Origin: Thiodiazotropha sp040506705
GTDB taxonomy: Bacteria > Pseudomonadota > Gammaproteobacteria > Chromatiales > Chromatiaceae
NCBI GenBank assembly: GCA_040506705.1
Contig: JBEVWG010000038.1
Location: forward strand, 30,323-94,322
Direction of reading: 5' to 3'
DNA: 64,000 nucleotides
This document shows positions 1 to 9,300 of the stretch, in pieces (positions within the stretch are counted from its first letter, which is position 1; each line of letters opens with the position of its first letter). Made by a program: the position numbers and the translations under genes. The notes beneath the pieces are model-generated. The model was not told the DNA's origin and searched no databases. It was given only the letters and a program-made list of their open reading frames with translations.

Positions 1-66
1 TATCAGTATCGATAACGCAAGACCAATGATTTGTCGTTGGATTGGGTGTTCAGTTAGTTGCTGCAT
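1..66 (-). CDS. 5' end of an unidentified gene running off the left edge
   Basis: An ATG on the minus strand at 66-64 opens a frame that stays open to the window edge (22 codons). The first residues are MQQLTEHPIQRQ, followed by a hydrophobic stretch (IIGLALSILI) that looks like the start of a membrane segment. It lies 10 bases downstream of the stop of the ModA-like gene on the same strand, so the two are probably co-transcribed. A membrane sensor protein would fit such a pairing, but that is a guess; too little sequence is visible to name a family. Confidence 0.5.
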   Translation of the reverse strand, partial: MQQLTEHPIQRQIIGLALSILI

Positions 67-76
67 GGTACTGCTT

Positions 77-874
77 TTAATCAACGCTATAGAGTCCATA
101 ACGGTTAAATATGTCTATTCCATCTTTGGAGGAGGCGTAATCCAAAAATAGTCGTGCTATCTTTGGATATTTTGCGGTACTTAGTAAACCTAATACTAAT
201 CTTTTTTTGTTTGCATACTGTTCGTCAATGGGGAGTGTATCAATAAAATTCGAGTTTTCAGGCCAAGTGGACGGTGCGAACCAATTAATGACCAGGTCAG
301 CCTCGCTATTATTAATGACATCGGTAAGTCGTTTTGAGTCAGTGGTCAACTCTCTCACGTTGAGCATGACATTCTCTAATAAACCGGCCGAAGAGAGGAT
401 TTTTTTAGTCTCTTTCCCGATGCTGCCACTATCAGCATTCCCTAAAACGACATAGAGGTCAGGACGTAGTAGTTCACTCAAATCAGGTTTTACCTTTTTT
501 GGATTACCCTTGCGCACCATCAATGCAGCCTTATTGTATCCTACATGGATCGATTCACTGATCAGACCCTCATCATTGGCCTGTTTTATATATGACTCTG
601 AGCCGGGTAGGTAGAGGTCACCGATGCGGTTGAATCTGATAGATTTAAGTAGATTGCCTGAGCCGCCTTTGATGATCGATATCTTGATTCCTTCACGTTC
701 CTCTAAGATCGAAGCGATCTCAGACATGGGCTTGATCAGAGTGATACCACAGTATACAAGGAGTTCTTTTTTGTAGGGCGGTTGGGGAGGGGTAAATAGA
801 AGTGAGTTGATAAAATAAGCTGCAAAACCCAATATTCCTAGTAAGGAAATGGTAGTTATGACCTTTTTTATCAT
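77..874 (-). CDS. ModA-like periplasmic substrate-binding protein
   Basis: 265 residues. Residues 7-27 form a hydrophobic N-terminal segment that is a signal peptide or membrane anchor. The mature part reads like a ModA/PstS-type type II solute-binding protein: LLVYCGITLIKPMSEIA near the start, then GGSGNLLKSI, then a GNADSGSIGKET segment. Such proteins usually bind oxyanions (molybdate, tungstate, phosphate) in the periplasm. No ABC permease or ATPase gene lies beside it; the following partial gene starts 10 bases downstream and may be a membrane sensor, so a sensing rather than an uptake role is possible. The ligand cannot be told from sequence. The start ATG at 874-872 has only a weak Shine-Dalgarno sequence. 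Confidence 0.7.
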   Translation of the reverse strand: MIKKVITTISLLGILGFAAYFINSLLFTPPQPPYKKELLVYCGITLIKPMSEIASILEEREGIKISIIKGGSGNLLKSIRFNRIGDLYLPGSESYIKQANDEGLISESIHVGYNKAALMVRKGNPKKVKPDLSELLRPDLYVVLGNADSGSIGKETKKILSSAGLLENVMLNVRELTTDSKRLTDVINNSEADLVINWFAPSTWPENSNFIDTLPIDEQYANKKRLVLGLLSTAKYPKIARLFLDYASSKDGIDIFNRYGLYSVD

Positions 875-1241
875 TTGCTGCTAAACCTGTCTCTTTGGCG
901 TTACTCTATCCTTGTGTGAATTAAGTTATCCATAGGTATTTAACCCTTTTTCACCTTGCTTTGTCGTGGTTAGATAAATACTAAAGCGGCCTCTATCGAC
1001 GCGATAAGCGAGGTACTCCCTTCAAGAAGGGAACTCAAATAGTATAGTCGAGATGGGCCCTATATTGCACATGATTAGTCATTTAATTCTTAATATGTTT
1101 TTGCTTATTTGACAGATACTTCCAGGGTAAATACTTAACCCCTCTCTGCCATGGAGAGGGGGTATTGGATACAGGAAGGAGAGTAATCAGGTTTTGTTTA
1201 CTTAAGCACTTCCGGTAAAAATATTACTTAGATAGATCAGA
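875..1241. other. Non-coding spacer between the ModA-like and LysM genes
   Basis: No convincing gene. Two inverted repeats are visible: a perfect palindrome TCCCTTC-AA-GAAGGGA at 1017-1032, and a hairpin CCCCTCTC / GAGAGGGG at 1139-1161. The second lies about 80 bases past the end of the LysM gene and may help end its transcription, but no T-run follows it on the minus strand. Confidence 0.4.
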
Positions 1242-1673
1242 TCAGTCGAGTGGGATGCGGATCTTCTGGCCGGGGTAGATGAGATTGGGATCTTTGATGA
1301 CTTCACGATTTGCCTCAAAGATTTTCGGGTAGTCGGACCCCTTACCAAGGAATCGCTTTGCTATTGCTGAGAGCGTATCGCCACTTTCAATGGTGTAATA
1401 TTCCACCTTGGCCAGTTGCTCTGGTGCGTTGACTGCATCGGCAGTTACTTCGCTGACGCCTTTGACATTGCCCGCGATCAAGACACTCTTTTCCAGCGCT
1501 TCGGCACTCTCTGCGTCTCCTGATAATACTACCTTGCCGTCCTCATAACGGACATCAAGATTCTTGATTCCTGGATTATCCGCTTCGATCTGCTGTTTGA
1601 TCTTTTCAGCGGGATCATCATCTTTGCCAAACAGTTTTTTTCCGAAATTTGATGCAAAATCAAATAGCCCCAT
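1242..1673 (-). CDS. lysM: BON-LysM domain protein (Kbp/YgaU family)
   Basis: 143 residues, close to the 149 of E. coli Kbp (YgaU), with the same opening (MGLFDFASNFGKKLF against MGLFNF...). A BON domain covers about residues 25-85. A LysM domain follows at about 92-141 (YYTIESGDTLSAIAKRFLG, then IYPGQKIRIP). E. coli Kbp is a cytoplasmic K+-binding protein; LysM otherwise binds peptidoglycan. There is no signal peptide, which favours the Kbp-like cytoplasmic role. The start ATG at 1673-1671 has an AGGAG sequence a few bases upstream. It is a single-gene unit, followed upstream by dodecin. Confidence 0.9.
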   Translation of the reverse strand: MGLFDFASNFGKKLFGKDDDPAEKIKQQIEADNPGIKNLDVRYEDGKVVLSGDAESAEALEKSVLIAGNVKGVSEVTADAVNAPEQLAKVEYYTIESGDTLSAIAKRFLGKGSDYPKIFEANREVIKDPNLIYPGQKIRIPLD

Positions 1674-1774
1674 TCTTGCTCTCCTATCATTTATTTATAA
1701 ACATATTGATGCAGTTGTAAAGCGCTGCTCTAAGGTATAGTCATAGTTGTAACTATTCTGGTGGGTTGTCTCTG

Positions 1775-1978
1775 CTAATCTTTTAACACAAACGTTACCT
1801 TCATGGTGACACGGTATTCAGTGATTTTACCGTCACTAACGGATAGCTTTTGGTCCTTGACCCAGGCCCCTTTTATCCCCTTTAGGGTTTTATTTGCACG
1901 CTTGATACCTTTGGTTACAGCATCATCAAAACTCTTATTGGATGTAGCAGTAATTTCAGTGACTTTTGCGACTGACAT
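1775..1978 (-). CDS. Dodecin family flavin-binding protein
   Basis: 67 residues starting MSVAKVTEITATSNKSF. This matches the dodecin family in length and pattern: a conserved N-terminal strand, a single helix (DDAVTKGIKRANKTLKG), then KGAWVKDQKLSVSDGKI and a final strand. Dodecins form 12-subunit cytoplasmic shells that bind and buffer flavins. A longer open frame extends upstream to 2098, but the ATG at 1978-1976 is chosen because AGGAGAT lies directly before it and the extra residues do not resemble the family. Upstream sequence to 2098 should be read as non-coding. Confidence 0.92.
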   Translation of the reverse strand: MSVAKVTEITATSNKSFDDAVTKGIKRANKTLKGIKGAWVKDQKLSVSDGKITEYRVTMKVTFVLKD

Positions 1979-2631
1979 ATCTCTATCTCCTAGTGGAATA
2001 TTTAGTGCCATAGTGATATTGCTCGTCGCATGAGGATGAGGGGTTGGCCCATCTGAGCAGGTCAATATCCGTCTTATCCGCATAATGCAATGAGTCACAA
2101 AACAGTATGACAGCTCTATTGGATCTGCGAGATCAGTGGATTTGTAACTCTACGCAAGCTGCGAAATCGTATTCTGATCACTATTTATTGTTCTGATCCG
2201 TCTGTAGCATAGGTCAATTGGATGATGCCCAATAGAGTAATCCAACAAAAGTCACAAAAATTTTCATTCACCGATCGCATAGGAAATCCTATCTCTAAAG
2301 GATCAATTAGAGTGGTATTGCAGATCTCTGTAATGATCTTTATAAACTGAAATGGGGAGCCTCTGAACAGCTCATGAGATAACATCTTGTCGCCAAAATG
2401 CACAGCTGCTCTTCGCAATAGCGTACTTTTGCATGTGATCTGCGTCTTGAATTGGCCGGTTTTGGTCGAAAACCTGGCCGGGTAGACGAATTTGGTGTTA
2501 CTTAACTATATGATTAATAATAATAATGGTATGATTTGTTCTATCGAGAGCTATTGGCTTGTGCAGCCCTGTGTCAGAGCTGGATTACTTGCCGAAATTA
2601 ATCAAGTGGATTCAGTTAAAGATCATTTTTA
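1979..2631. other. Long non-coding spacer with an imperfect hairpin
   Basis: About 650 bases between the divergent dodecin and tadA genes with no convincing gene. A 77-codon minus-strand frame at 2185-2418 lacks family resemblance and a clear ribosome site. A stem-loop at 2454-2479 (GGCCGGTTTT / AAAACCTGGCC, one bulge) and a short ATA/AAT-rich run near 2510-2530 lie upstream of tadA and may be part of its control region. Confidence 0.4.
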
Positions 2632-3108
2632 ATGTCAACACTAGACGAGCATTTCATGCAACATGCCCTGATATTGGCTGAAAGGGCTGAGCAGCAGGGT
2701 GAGGTACCTGTAGGTGCGCTGCTGGTCAGGCAGGGTCGTGTACTTGGTGAAGGGTGGAATCAACCGATCAGTAGTAACGATCCAACAGCACATGCTGAAA
2801 TAGTTGCTCTGCGTGATGCTGCAGTTCATGAGTGCAACTACCGTCTACCAGACACTACTTTGTATGTTACCCTCGAGCCTTGTCCGATGTGCGCTGGTGC
2901 AATTGTCCATGCTCGTGTAAAGAGGGTGGTCTATGCAGCACCAGACCCTAAAGGTGGGGCAGCAGGCAGTGTATTCGACTTATTACCCACAGATGATAGA
3001 TTTAATCACCGTGTCGAGGTTGATGGTGGTTTGTTAAAGGAGCGCAGTGCAAAGCTATTGCAGGACTTTTTCAGACGTAAACGTGCTAAATCCAAAGTGA
3101 GAGATTAG
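2632..3108 (+). CDS. tadA: tRNA(Arg) adenosine-34 deaminase TadA
   Basis: 158 residues. TadA deaminates A34 to inosine in the anticodon of tRNA-Arg(ACG), acting as a zinc-dependent homodimer in the cytoplasm. The cytidine/deoxycytidylate-deaminase signature is complete: H54-A-E56 supplies the first zinc ligand and the proton-shuttling glutamate, and PCPMC (C84, C87) supplies the other two ligands. Length fits the family. The ATG at 2632 begins MSTLDEHFMQHAL, the usual TadA helix. It is followed 5 bases later by pldA. Confidence 0.97.
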   Translation: MSTLDEHFMQHALILAERAEQQGEVPVGALLVRQGRVLGEGWNQPISSNDPTAHAEIVALRDAAVHECNYRLPDTTLYVTLEPCPMCAGAIVHARVKRVVYAAPDPKGGAAGSVFDLLPTDDRFNHRVEVDGGLLKERSAKLLQDFFRRKRAKSKVRD

Positions 3109-3113
3109 TTTTC

Positions 3114-4154
3114 ATGCCAGCTGTATCTGTTGTATTCAAACCGCTGCTGCGTTTTTTTGTTTGCGGCACTCTATTTGTTCATCTACCTCTGGCTGCCGAA
3201 TCATTGAATGATTACCAACGTTGTCTTTTAAAACAGCTGGAGTCGGCAGCGCCAACTCTGTCAGTTGCTGACTTGAGGGCTGAATGCGATACAGATCCGG
3301 TGGTGCAATCTGCCGATGAGCAGTTAACTCTACCTACTGAGTTGCAGCAAGAGATGACATCAGAGTCTCTGGTTGCTAACAGATTGGATGCAGAACGGGC
3401 AACCCGGGGTAATCCATTTGTTCTGTCGCCGCATAAACAGAACTATGTACTGCTGGCTTCATACAATGCTGAACCGAATGCCGATATATATAATATACCT
3501 GAGGCGGATTTCGACCGTTGGGAGATAAAATTTCAGCTTAGTTACAAAATGCCGGTAATTGAAGGTCTGTTCGGCACCGATGTCGATCTCTATGCCGCTT
3601 ATACCAATCTCTCATACTGGCAGGCCTATAACCAGGATATATCATCACCCTTCAGGGAGACCAACCATGAACCGGAACTGTTTGTGGTTGTGCCTGATAT
3701 TTGGCCCAGGGAGTGGGAGATACATGGTTGGCGTAACGCCCTGACCCAATTTGGAGTTGTTCACCAGTCTAACGGTCAGGGTGGCTTTCTTTCGCGAAGC
3801 TGGAATCGTATCTATGCAAACTTTCTCATTGAGAAAAACAATCTCCTCGTTGGTTTCAAGCCCTGGTATCGAATCCCTGAGGATAACGACGATAATCCCG
3901 ATATTGATGACTTCCTAGGTCGGTATGAGATTCAAGGGCTCTACAAAAAACAGAATCAAACCTTCAGTCTTCTGCTAAGGAACCTGTTCGATGGAGAGAA
4001 CAGAGATACCGTCCAGCTCGACTGGAGTTTTCCGCTGTATGGTCGTTGGCGCGGCTATCTGCAGTATTTCCACGGTTATGGTGAGAGTCTGATCGATTAT
4101 AATGCCAAGAGTCATCGTTTGGGATTTGGACTGCAATTGACAGATTGGCTTTAG
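3114..4154 (+). CDS. pldA: Outer-membrane phospholipase A (OMPLA)
   Basis: 346 residues with an N-terminal signal peptide (cleavage near LPLAAES). OMPLA hydrolyses phospholipids that reach the outer leaflet of the outer membrane. The catalytic block VVHQSNGQGGFLSRSWNR is visible, giving His217, Ser219 and Asn231 in the same spacing as E. coli His142/Ser144/Asn156. The chain ends in a beta-barrel-like strand (GFGLQLTDWL). About 75 extra residues between signal and barrel compared with E. coli contain two cysteines (residues 37 and 58) and may be a periplasmic extension. It sits 5 bases after tadA and is likely co-transcribed. Confidence 0.95.
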   Translation: MPAVSVVFKPLLRFFVCGTLFVHLPLAAESLNDYQRCLLKQLESAAPTLSVADLRAECDTDPVVQSADEQLTLPTELQQEMTSESLVANRLDAERATRGNPFVLSPHKQNYVLLASYNAEPNADIYNIPEADFDRWEIKFQLSYKMPVIEGLFGTDVDLYAAYTNLSYWQAYNQDISSPFRETNHEPELFVVVPDIWPREWEIHGWRNALTQFGVVHQSNGQGGFLSRSWNRIYANFLIEKNNLLVGFKPWYRIPEDNDDNPDIDDFLGRYEIQGLYKKQNQTFSLLLRNLFDGENRDTVQLDWSFPLYGRWRGYLQYFHGYGESLIDYNAKSHRLGFGLQLTDWL

Positions 4155-4198
4155 ACTGTTTTACAATTACGCCGGTTATCAATCTGGGTGCGAAGTCA

Positions 4199-4987
4199 AT
4201 GATTGAACTACCTCAACTTAGTAACGTTACCTCGTTGGTTAAACAAGCCGCTGTTGAAGAGATCTTGCCGAGATTTCTAAATGTCAGTGCAGAAGAGAAG
4301 GCTGACGGCAGTCTACTCACTGCGGCTGATCTTGGTTGTCAGCAATCACTCAGCCAGTCACTACAGCAATATTGGCCTGATATTCCGCTGCTGGGTGAGG
4401 AGATGACACCTGAGCGGCAGGAGTCTCTTCTCTCCAACAGTGACACCGGTCTGTGGATCCTTGATCCACTGGATGGTACAGCTAACTTTGCTGCTGGATT
4501 CCCGCTGTTCAGTATCTCTCTGGGACTGGTCAAATCGGGACGAGTTGTACTGGGTGTAGTCTACGATCCTGTACGCGAGGAGTGTTTTTATGCTGAAGCA
4601 GGGAGAGGAGCCTGGCTAAACGGTACACCACTGCAATTGAGCAACCGGCAGCAGTCGTTAAATGATTCTATTGCATTGGTCGATTTTAAGAGATTGCAGC
4701 CTGAACTTGCTATGGCTTTGGTATCAAAGCCACCATTCCGCTCTCAAAGAAGTATTGGCTCTGTTGCCCTCGATTGGTGTTGGCTTGCAGCTGGTCGAGC
4801 GCAGATCTATCACCATGGTGGGCAGTCACTCTGGGACTACGCTGCAGGTCGATTGATTTTCAGTGAGGCTGGAGGCAGGTGCCTGATGCCTGAATCAGCG
4901 ATTACACTGCTTAAGCAACCAGCATTGGCCGCTGTTTCTGAAGAATTATTACTGCTATGGAGTGAATGGTTAAGGGATCATTCGTGA
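4199..4987 (+). CDS. Inositol monophosphatase family phosphatase
   Basis: 262 residues from the ATG at 4199. A frame opening at TTG 4145 overlaps pldA and adds residues with no family likeness. The lithium-sensitive phosphatase motifs are present: GEE at 66-68, DPLDGTANF at 89-97 (metal ligands Asp89, Asp92) and LWDYAAG at 211-217 (Asp213). Family members dephosphorylate inositol monophosphate, 3'-phosphoadenosine phosphate (CysQ), fructose-1,6-bisphosphate or histidinol phosphate. A PAP phosphatase would suit a sulfur-metabolising cell, but the motifs do not decide the substrate. It follows pldA by 44 bases. Confidence 0.88.
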   Translation: MIELPQLSNVTSLVKQAAVEEILPRFLNVSAEEKADGSLLTAADLGCQQSLSQSLQQYWPDIPLLGEEMTPERQESLLSNSDTGLWILDPLDGTANFAAGFPLFSISLGLVKSGRVVLGVVYDPVREECFYAEAGRGAWLNGTPLQLSNRQQSLNDSIALVDFKRLQPELAMALVSKPPFRSQRSIGSVALDWCWLAAGRAQIYHHGGQSLWDYAAGRLIFSEAGGRCLMPESAITLLKQPALAAVSEELLLLWSEWLRDHS

Positions 4988-5012
4988 ATCTGTAACTGGC
5001 TCACGTTTATTG

Positions 5013-6446
5013 TTACAACGCATCTGGGGTGATGGATAAAACGTGATTAGAATCATCTTCGTTGTTGGATTTTTTTGCAGCTTCTCTTTGCCGTAATTGC
5101 CACTTCAACAGCTCGTAATAGGCCCGAATGTTATCAACATAATTAACGGGTTCTTTGCCACGGGCGTAGCCTCGTTTCAAATGTTTATACCACTTCTTCA
5201 GGCTCAGTTTGGGTAAATGTTTTTTTACTTCCACCCATTTGTCTGGATCGCCATCAAGTTGCTCGGTGAGAATGCGAGCATCTTCGATATGACCAAAACC
5301 AACGTTATATCCAGCCAGAGTAAGCCATAGACGGTCAGGGTCTGGAATGCGTTCTGGCAGCCTTTTTTTGATAAATTGAAGATACTTCGCACCACCAATT
5401 ATGCTTTGCTTGGGATCGAGGCGGCTCTCGATTTTCATCTGCTTTGCAGTAGCCAGAGTCAGCATCATGATACCCCTCACACCAGTAGGGGACTTGGCCT
5501 TTGGGTTCCAGTGGGACTCCTGATAGCCAATTGCTGCCAACAGTCGCCAGTCCATGCCGGTGATTGCAGCGGCTTCTTCGAAGAATGTCAGATATTTTGG
5601 TAGTCGATTATCAAGGTGTCGGACAAAAGTACGCAGCTCGACAAAGTTTAGACGACCAATGTGACCGTAGTGACGCTCAATCAACTGGGAGAGTGTGCCA
5701 TCTTCGCGGATACGGTCGAAAAATGTCTCCATGGCTTGGTACAGGCTGGCATCTTCGGCATGGGCCATTGCCCAGGCGAGGTGTTGCGGCTTGGTGAGAT
5801 CGAATCCCACCTTGATATGAGGCATGAAGCGTCGTGTTACAGCGAACTCATTAGAGTCTGCAATGGTGAAATCAATTTCTTTATCCTCCACCATCTGCAT
5901 CAACTCAGCACTTTCCAGATCATCATGGCTGACCCACTTCAGCACTGGATAGGTCTTCTTCAGGCGTAACAGCTCCTCTTCATGACTGCTGCCTGCCAGT
6001 ATATGTAACTTCTTATCCAATAGATCTTCGATTTTACGTGGGCGGTGAGTGCCTGCTCGATAGATAACTTGCTGGGTAATCTCCTGATATGAGGGGCCAA
6101 AACGGATTCTGGATTGTCTTTTCGGGGTAACTGTCAATCCAGCAGCTGCAAGGTGGGCATCACCATTCGACACCGTTGGCAGGAGGTCATCAAAGCGTTC
6201 GGGAATTATGAAATGGGGTTTGACACCTAACTCTTCTGCAAACAGTTGCACCAGATCATACTCAAGACCTGTCAGCCCCTCAGAGCCTTCATAGAGCGTT
6301 GTGCCGCTGTTGCGAGTAACCACTCTCAGTTCACCTGAGTCTTTGATACGCTCTACCAATGGGGGAGGGATGCTGCAACTGCTTATCAGCATGGCCACGG
6401 CCAATAGGCAGTAAGTGGCAGGTTTGGAAAATGTAGTGAAATGCAT
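5013..6446 (-). CDS. mltF: Membrane-bound lytic murein transglycosylase F
   Basis: 477 residues with the two-part MltF architecture. A lipoprotein-type signal ends near ISSC (Cys24). A type II solute-binding domain covers about 35-265 (GELRVVTRNSGTTLYEG). An SLT goose-type lysozyme domain covers about 285-440, with catalytic Glu310 in GYQESHWNP, followed by GVRGIMMLT and AGYNVGFGH. MltF cleaves peptidoglycan glycan strands non-hydrolytically at the outer membrane; the binding-protein domain regulates it in E. coli relatives. It ends convergent with the phosphatase gene, 25 bases away. Confidence 0.96.
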   Translation of the reverse strand: MHFTTFSKPATYCLLAVAMLISSCSIPPPLVERIKDSGELRVVTRNSGTTLYEGSEGLTGLEYDLVQLFAEELGVKPHFIIPERFDDLLPTVSNGDAHLAAAGLTVTPKRQSRIRFGPSYQEITQQVIYRAGTHRPRKIEDLLDKKLHILAGSSHEEELLRLKKTYPVLKWVSHDDLESAELMQMVEDKEIDFTIADSNEFAVTRRFMPHIKVGFDLTKPQHLAWAMAHAEDASLYQAMETFFDRIREDGTLSQLIERHYGHIGRLNFVELRTFVRHLDNRLPKYLTFFEEAAAITGMDWRLLAAIGYQESHWNPKAKSPTGVRGIMMLTLATAKQMKIESRLDPKQSIIGGAKYLQFIKKRLPERIPDPDRLWLTLAGYNVGFGHIEDARILTEQLDGDPDKWVEVKKHLPKLSLKKWYKHLKRGYARGKEPVNYVDNIRAYYELLKWQLRQREAAKKSNNEDDSNHVLSITPDAL

Positions 6447-6977
6447 CTAAATCAGTAGTCGTCTATTACTTTTTGTTATGACAATGAAATTGGAGTCAGA
6501 CTCCCTTGAAGTAGAACTTATTTGTGGCATTAAAGCAAAGCGTCCATATTTTGCTTAAGTTTAGCCACTTTATCTAAGATGTGCCCACTTCTGTTGGGGC
6601 TGGCCTCTCTTGGTAGCCTAATTTGATTGCACTGGCATTGATTTTAGGCAATTAATTGGATTTATAGTCAGCAAATATCAATCTGGGGTGCTTCAGTGTG
6701 ATGTGGTGCTGTTCTTGACAGCTATATGGTTGGCTACAAGGAGAGGTGCAGGAGCGGCCAAACGGGGCTGACTCGAATAAGATGATGCCTTTGGAACCCG
6801 GGGTTTCTAAAGGTACGAAGTGACGCTGACACCGTAGCGTAGCGAATCAATCTCGACTATCAACAGACACCCTGGCCCAGTAGCGGGGCTCCCTTAGGGC
6901 CCAGACTACAGGCGCCATTGGTGGTTTATGCTCGCTTGAATCAACAACGGCTGAAGACAACATACTTAGTCGCCGGG
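6447..6977. other. Non-coding spacer upstream of mltF
   Basis: About 530 bases, presumably holding the mltF promoter and the 3' untranslated region of the DUF2189 gene. The stretch 6780-6930 is GC-rich with short dyads (for example GGGGCTCCCTTAGGGCCC). I could not match it to tmRNA, 6S, SRP or RNase P RNA. No convincing gene. Confidence 0.35.
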
Positions 6978-7766
6978 TTAATAGGTTGTTGGAACCAGAG
7001 AGCGATAAGCATGCCAGCTTGCGTGTCCAATTATGGGTAGGGCAAGAATTAACCCTATGTAGTATGTAATCAGACCAGTGCCCACGATCAGGACGATCAG
7101 AAAAGCCCACAACATCATGGCGGGCATATTCTTCAGTACCGACTTTATGCTGAAACGGATTGCTGTGAATCCATCAACCTTGCGATCTATCAGCATAGGT
7201 ACAGTAATGGCACTGATTACAAATGCGCACCAGGCGAAGAAAAAACCGACAGTGATGCTAGCTAAAGAGAAGATCATCCCTTTTTCTGAAAGGAATACAT
7301 TGTTGATGAAGTTGCCTATGGGGGGGGAAATACCCTCATATAACAGAGCAAATAGTATGAAATTAGAGGCTATCCAGAGTTGAGTGATGATCAGAAAACC
7401 TGCTGTGATCATACTGATTTGGGTATGATTGCTCTTCCAGGCTTCGATTGCGTTACAGGATTTTAGCGGTTCTCCCTTTTCCAGATGAGCGCTCATTTGA
7501 TATAGGCCAATGCCTAGAAATGGTGCAATGAGAAAGAATCCTGCAACAAGGAAGGGTAAGAGAAAATGGTTGCCTGTCGCAAGCAGCGCATAAGTCAGTA
7601 GCCCACTGATCAAGACGATTCCTAAACCGTAGGTGAGGCTATAACGTCCAGCATCTCGCATATCCTTCCATCCTTTGGCTAGCCATTTGAATGGTTCAGA
7701 AAACTCGATCTTATTGACAACCAGTTCATCCCATTTGGTACTACCTGTGTAGGCGGTGGTTTCCAT
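6978..7766 (-). CDS. DUF2189 integral membrane protein
   Basis: 262 residues and strongly hydrophobic, with about six membrane segments (for example GLGIVLISGLLTYALLA, FLLPFLVAGFFLIAPFLGIG, MMLWAFLIVLIVGTGLIT). The order W-L-x-K-G-W-x-D near residue 30 and APFLGIGLYQMS match the DUF2189 family of proteobacterial inner-membrane proteins, whose function is unknown. The ATG at 7766-7764 is preceded by GGAGG with good spacing. It stands alone between long spacers. Confidence 0.85.
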   Translation of the reverse strand: METTAYTGSTKWDELVVNKIEFSEPFKWLAKGWKDMRDAGRYSLTYGLGIVLISGLLTYALLATGNHFLLPFLVAGFFLIAPFLGIGLYQMSAHLEKGEPLKSCNAIEAWKSNHTQISMITAGFLIITQLWIASNFILFALLYEGISPPIGNFINNVFLSEKGMIFSLASITVGFFFAWCAFVISAITVPMLIDRKVDGFTAIRFSIKSVLKNMPAMMLWAFLIVLIVGTGLITYYIGLILALPIIGHASWHAYRSLVPTTY

Positions 7767-8021
7767 TTTGAATCCTCCAGAAGCAGGCGCTAATATAGAT
7801 CTCTAGTTGAGACCACTATAATTATTGGTGTGCTAACGCCAGATTGTTGTTTTTGTAGTGTAATTTGTCAGTTCAATTGGAATTCATTGAACTCTATTAT
7901 AAAAATGGTATTTTTTTGTTTTCTCAAGTTTAGCTGCTGATTGGAGAACGTCCACTTTTTGTTGTTATTAATTAATCAACAAAATATGTAAGGTTAAAGG
8001 TGTACCCGTTAAAGTAAAAGC

Positions 8022-9212
8022 TCAACTCTTACGTCGCTGTGTACCCAAACGAATCAATCTCTTTCCAAACTTATTGCTGACTTCATCAATTGTTTCGTAG
8101 AGGCGACCTTGCTTAGGGGCAGGTTCAGAATCCTGTTCGTTGAACAGGTCACCCTGATCGAGAGGGTTTGTTTCACTATCCCACCCAGTGATGCCGAGTC
8201 CTATCAGGCGTACCGCTTGTCCGGTTCGGTGTTCGGCCAAGAAGAGTTTCCAGGCCTGTTGAAAGATCTTGTGGTCTTCTGAGGTTGGTGTTGTGAAAGC
8301 TCGGATACGGGTGTTTGTCTCAAAGTTGCTATAGCGGACTTTGAGCGTTACTTGTCTGCCTGTTCGATTCTCCTGGCGTGCGATATAGCCTACTTCCTGG
8401 GCAGCCCAATGAAGTGTCTCTCGCAGGATCTCCAGGTCGGTGATGTCCTGGTTGAAGGTGGTCTCCTTGGAGATCGATTTTCGTGTGGCTAGGCTATGGA
8501 CTTTGTCCGAAGCGATACCCCTGGCCTGTTCATAGATTCTGGTGCCAGCAAGATTGCCTAAATGGCGTCTAAGATCAAGTAGCGAGAGCTGTCTTACATC
8601 GCCTACTGTACGCAAGCCGATGCGTTGAAGTTTCGGAGCACTCTTTGATCCCAGTCCTCGAAGAGTGGTAAGAGGCAGTGGATCGAGAAAATTTGTAACA
8701 CCATCTGGCAATACCACCGTGAGTCCATCGGGTTTCTGGAAATCCGAGGCAAGTTTAGCGATCAGACGGTTGGGGCCGATACCCACTGAAGCGGTTAGTC
8801 CGACAGTTTCACAGATTAGATTCTTTGCTCTTTGAGCTATCGTCTCCGGTGTACCAATTAACCGGTCCATACCTGAGATGTCCAGGTAAGCCTCATCCAC
8901 AGAGACCTTCTCTACCACTGGCGATATGCTCTCAAGAGCTGACATGATCTGCCGTGAAACCTCGACATAGCGGGATATGCTGGGTCGAACATAGACAGTT
9001 TCAGGGGGTAAACGACGGGCAGCTTCACTAATCGGCATTGCCGAGTGAACACCGTAGCGCCGAGCCTCGTAGGAGCAGGTTGCTACCACGCCCCGATTAC
9101 CTGGTGCGGCGCCGACGACCAGCGGACGTCCCTGATATTCAGGATGATCCCGCTGTTCGATGGAGGCAAAGAAAGCGTCGAGGTCGATGTGCATGATGAG
9201 GCGATTACTCAT
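8022..9212 (-). CDS. dinB: DNA polymerase IV (Y-family translesion polymerase)
   Basis: 396 residues. It opens MSNRLIMHIDLDAFFASIEQ and carries the second metal-binding motif SVDEAYLD. The thumb has the helix-hairpin-helix segment TTLRGLGSKSAPKLQRIG, and a little-finger domain follows. Pol IV copies past damaged bases with low fidelity and is commonly SOS-induced. I did not find a clear LexA box in the short upstream region. The ATG at 9212-9210 is the only sensible start. It is 200 bases longer at the C-terminus than minimal DinB proteins but within family range. Confidence 0.96.
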   Translation of the reverse strand: MSNRLIMHIDLDAFFASIEQRDHPEYQGRPLVVGAAPGNRGVVATCSYEARRYGVHSAMPISEAARRLPPETVYVRPSISRYVEVSRQIMSALESISPVVEKVSVDEAYLDISGMDRLIGTPETIAQRAKNLICETVGLTASVGIGPNRLIAKLASDFQKPDGLTVVLPDGVTNFLDPLPLTTLRGLGSKSAPKLQRIGLRTVGDVRQLSLLDLRRHLGNLAGTRIYEQARGIASDKVHSLATRKSISKETTFNQDITDLEILRETLHWAAQEVGYIARQENRTGRQVTLKVRYSNFETNTRIRAFTTPTSEDHKIFQQAWKLFLAEHRTGQAVRLIGLGITGWDSETNPLDQGDLFNEQDSEPAPKQGRLYETIDEVSNKFGKRLIRLGTQRRKS

Positions 9213-9300
9213 CTGGGTAGTTTATACTATTAGCCCTTTAATAATGTTTTTCCTGTATTTATTGTTATTCAATAAAATCTTGGAAAGGCTGCTTTTGATT

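Noticed and set aside
1979..2098. N-terminal extension of the dodecin frame
   Set aside because: The AGGAGAT site and family length place the start at 1978; the upstream codons are not dodecin-like.
2185..2418. 77-codon minus-strand frame in the tadA upstream spacer
   Set aside because: No recognisable pattern, no good ribosome site, and low similarity in composition to neighbouring proteins; kept as non-coding.
6780..6930. GC-rich stretch that might be a structured small RNA
   Set aside because: Compared by eye with tmRNA, SRP, 6S and RNase P signatures and none matched; the short dyads alone are not enough.
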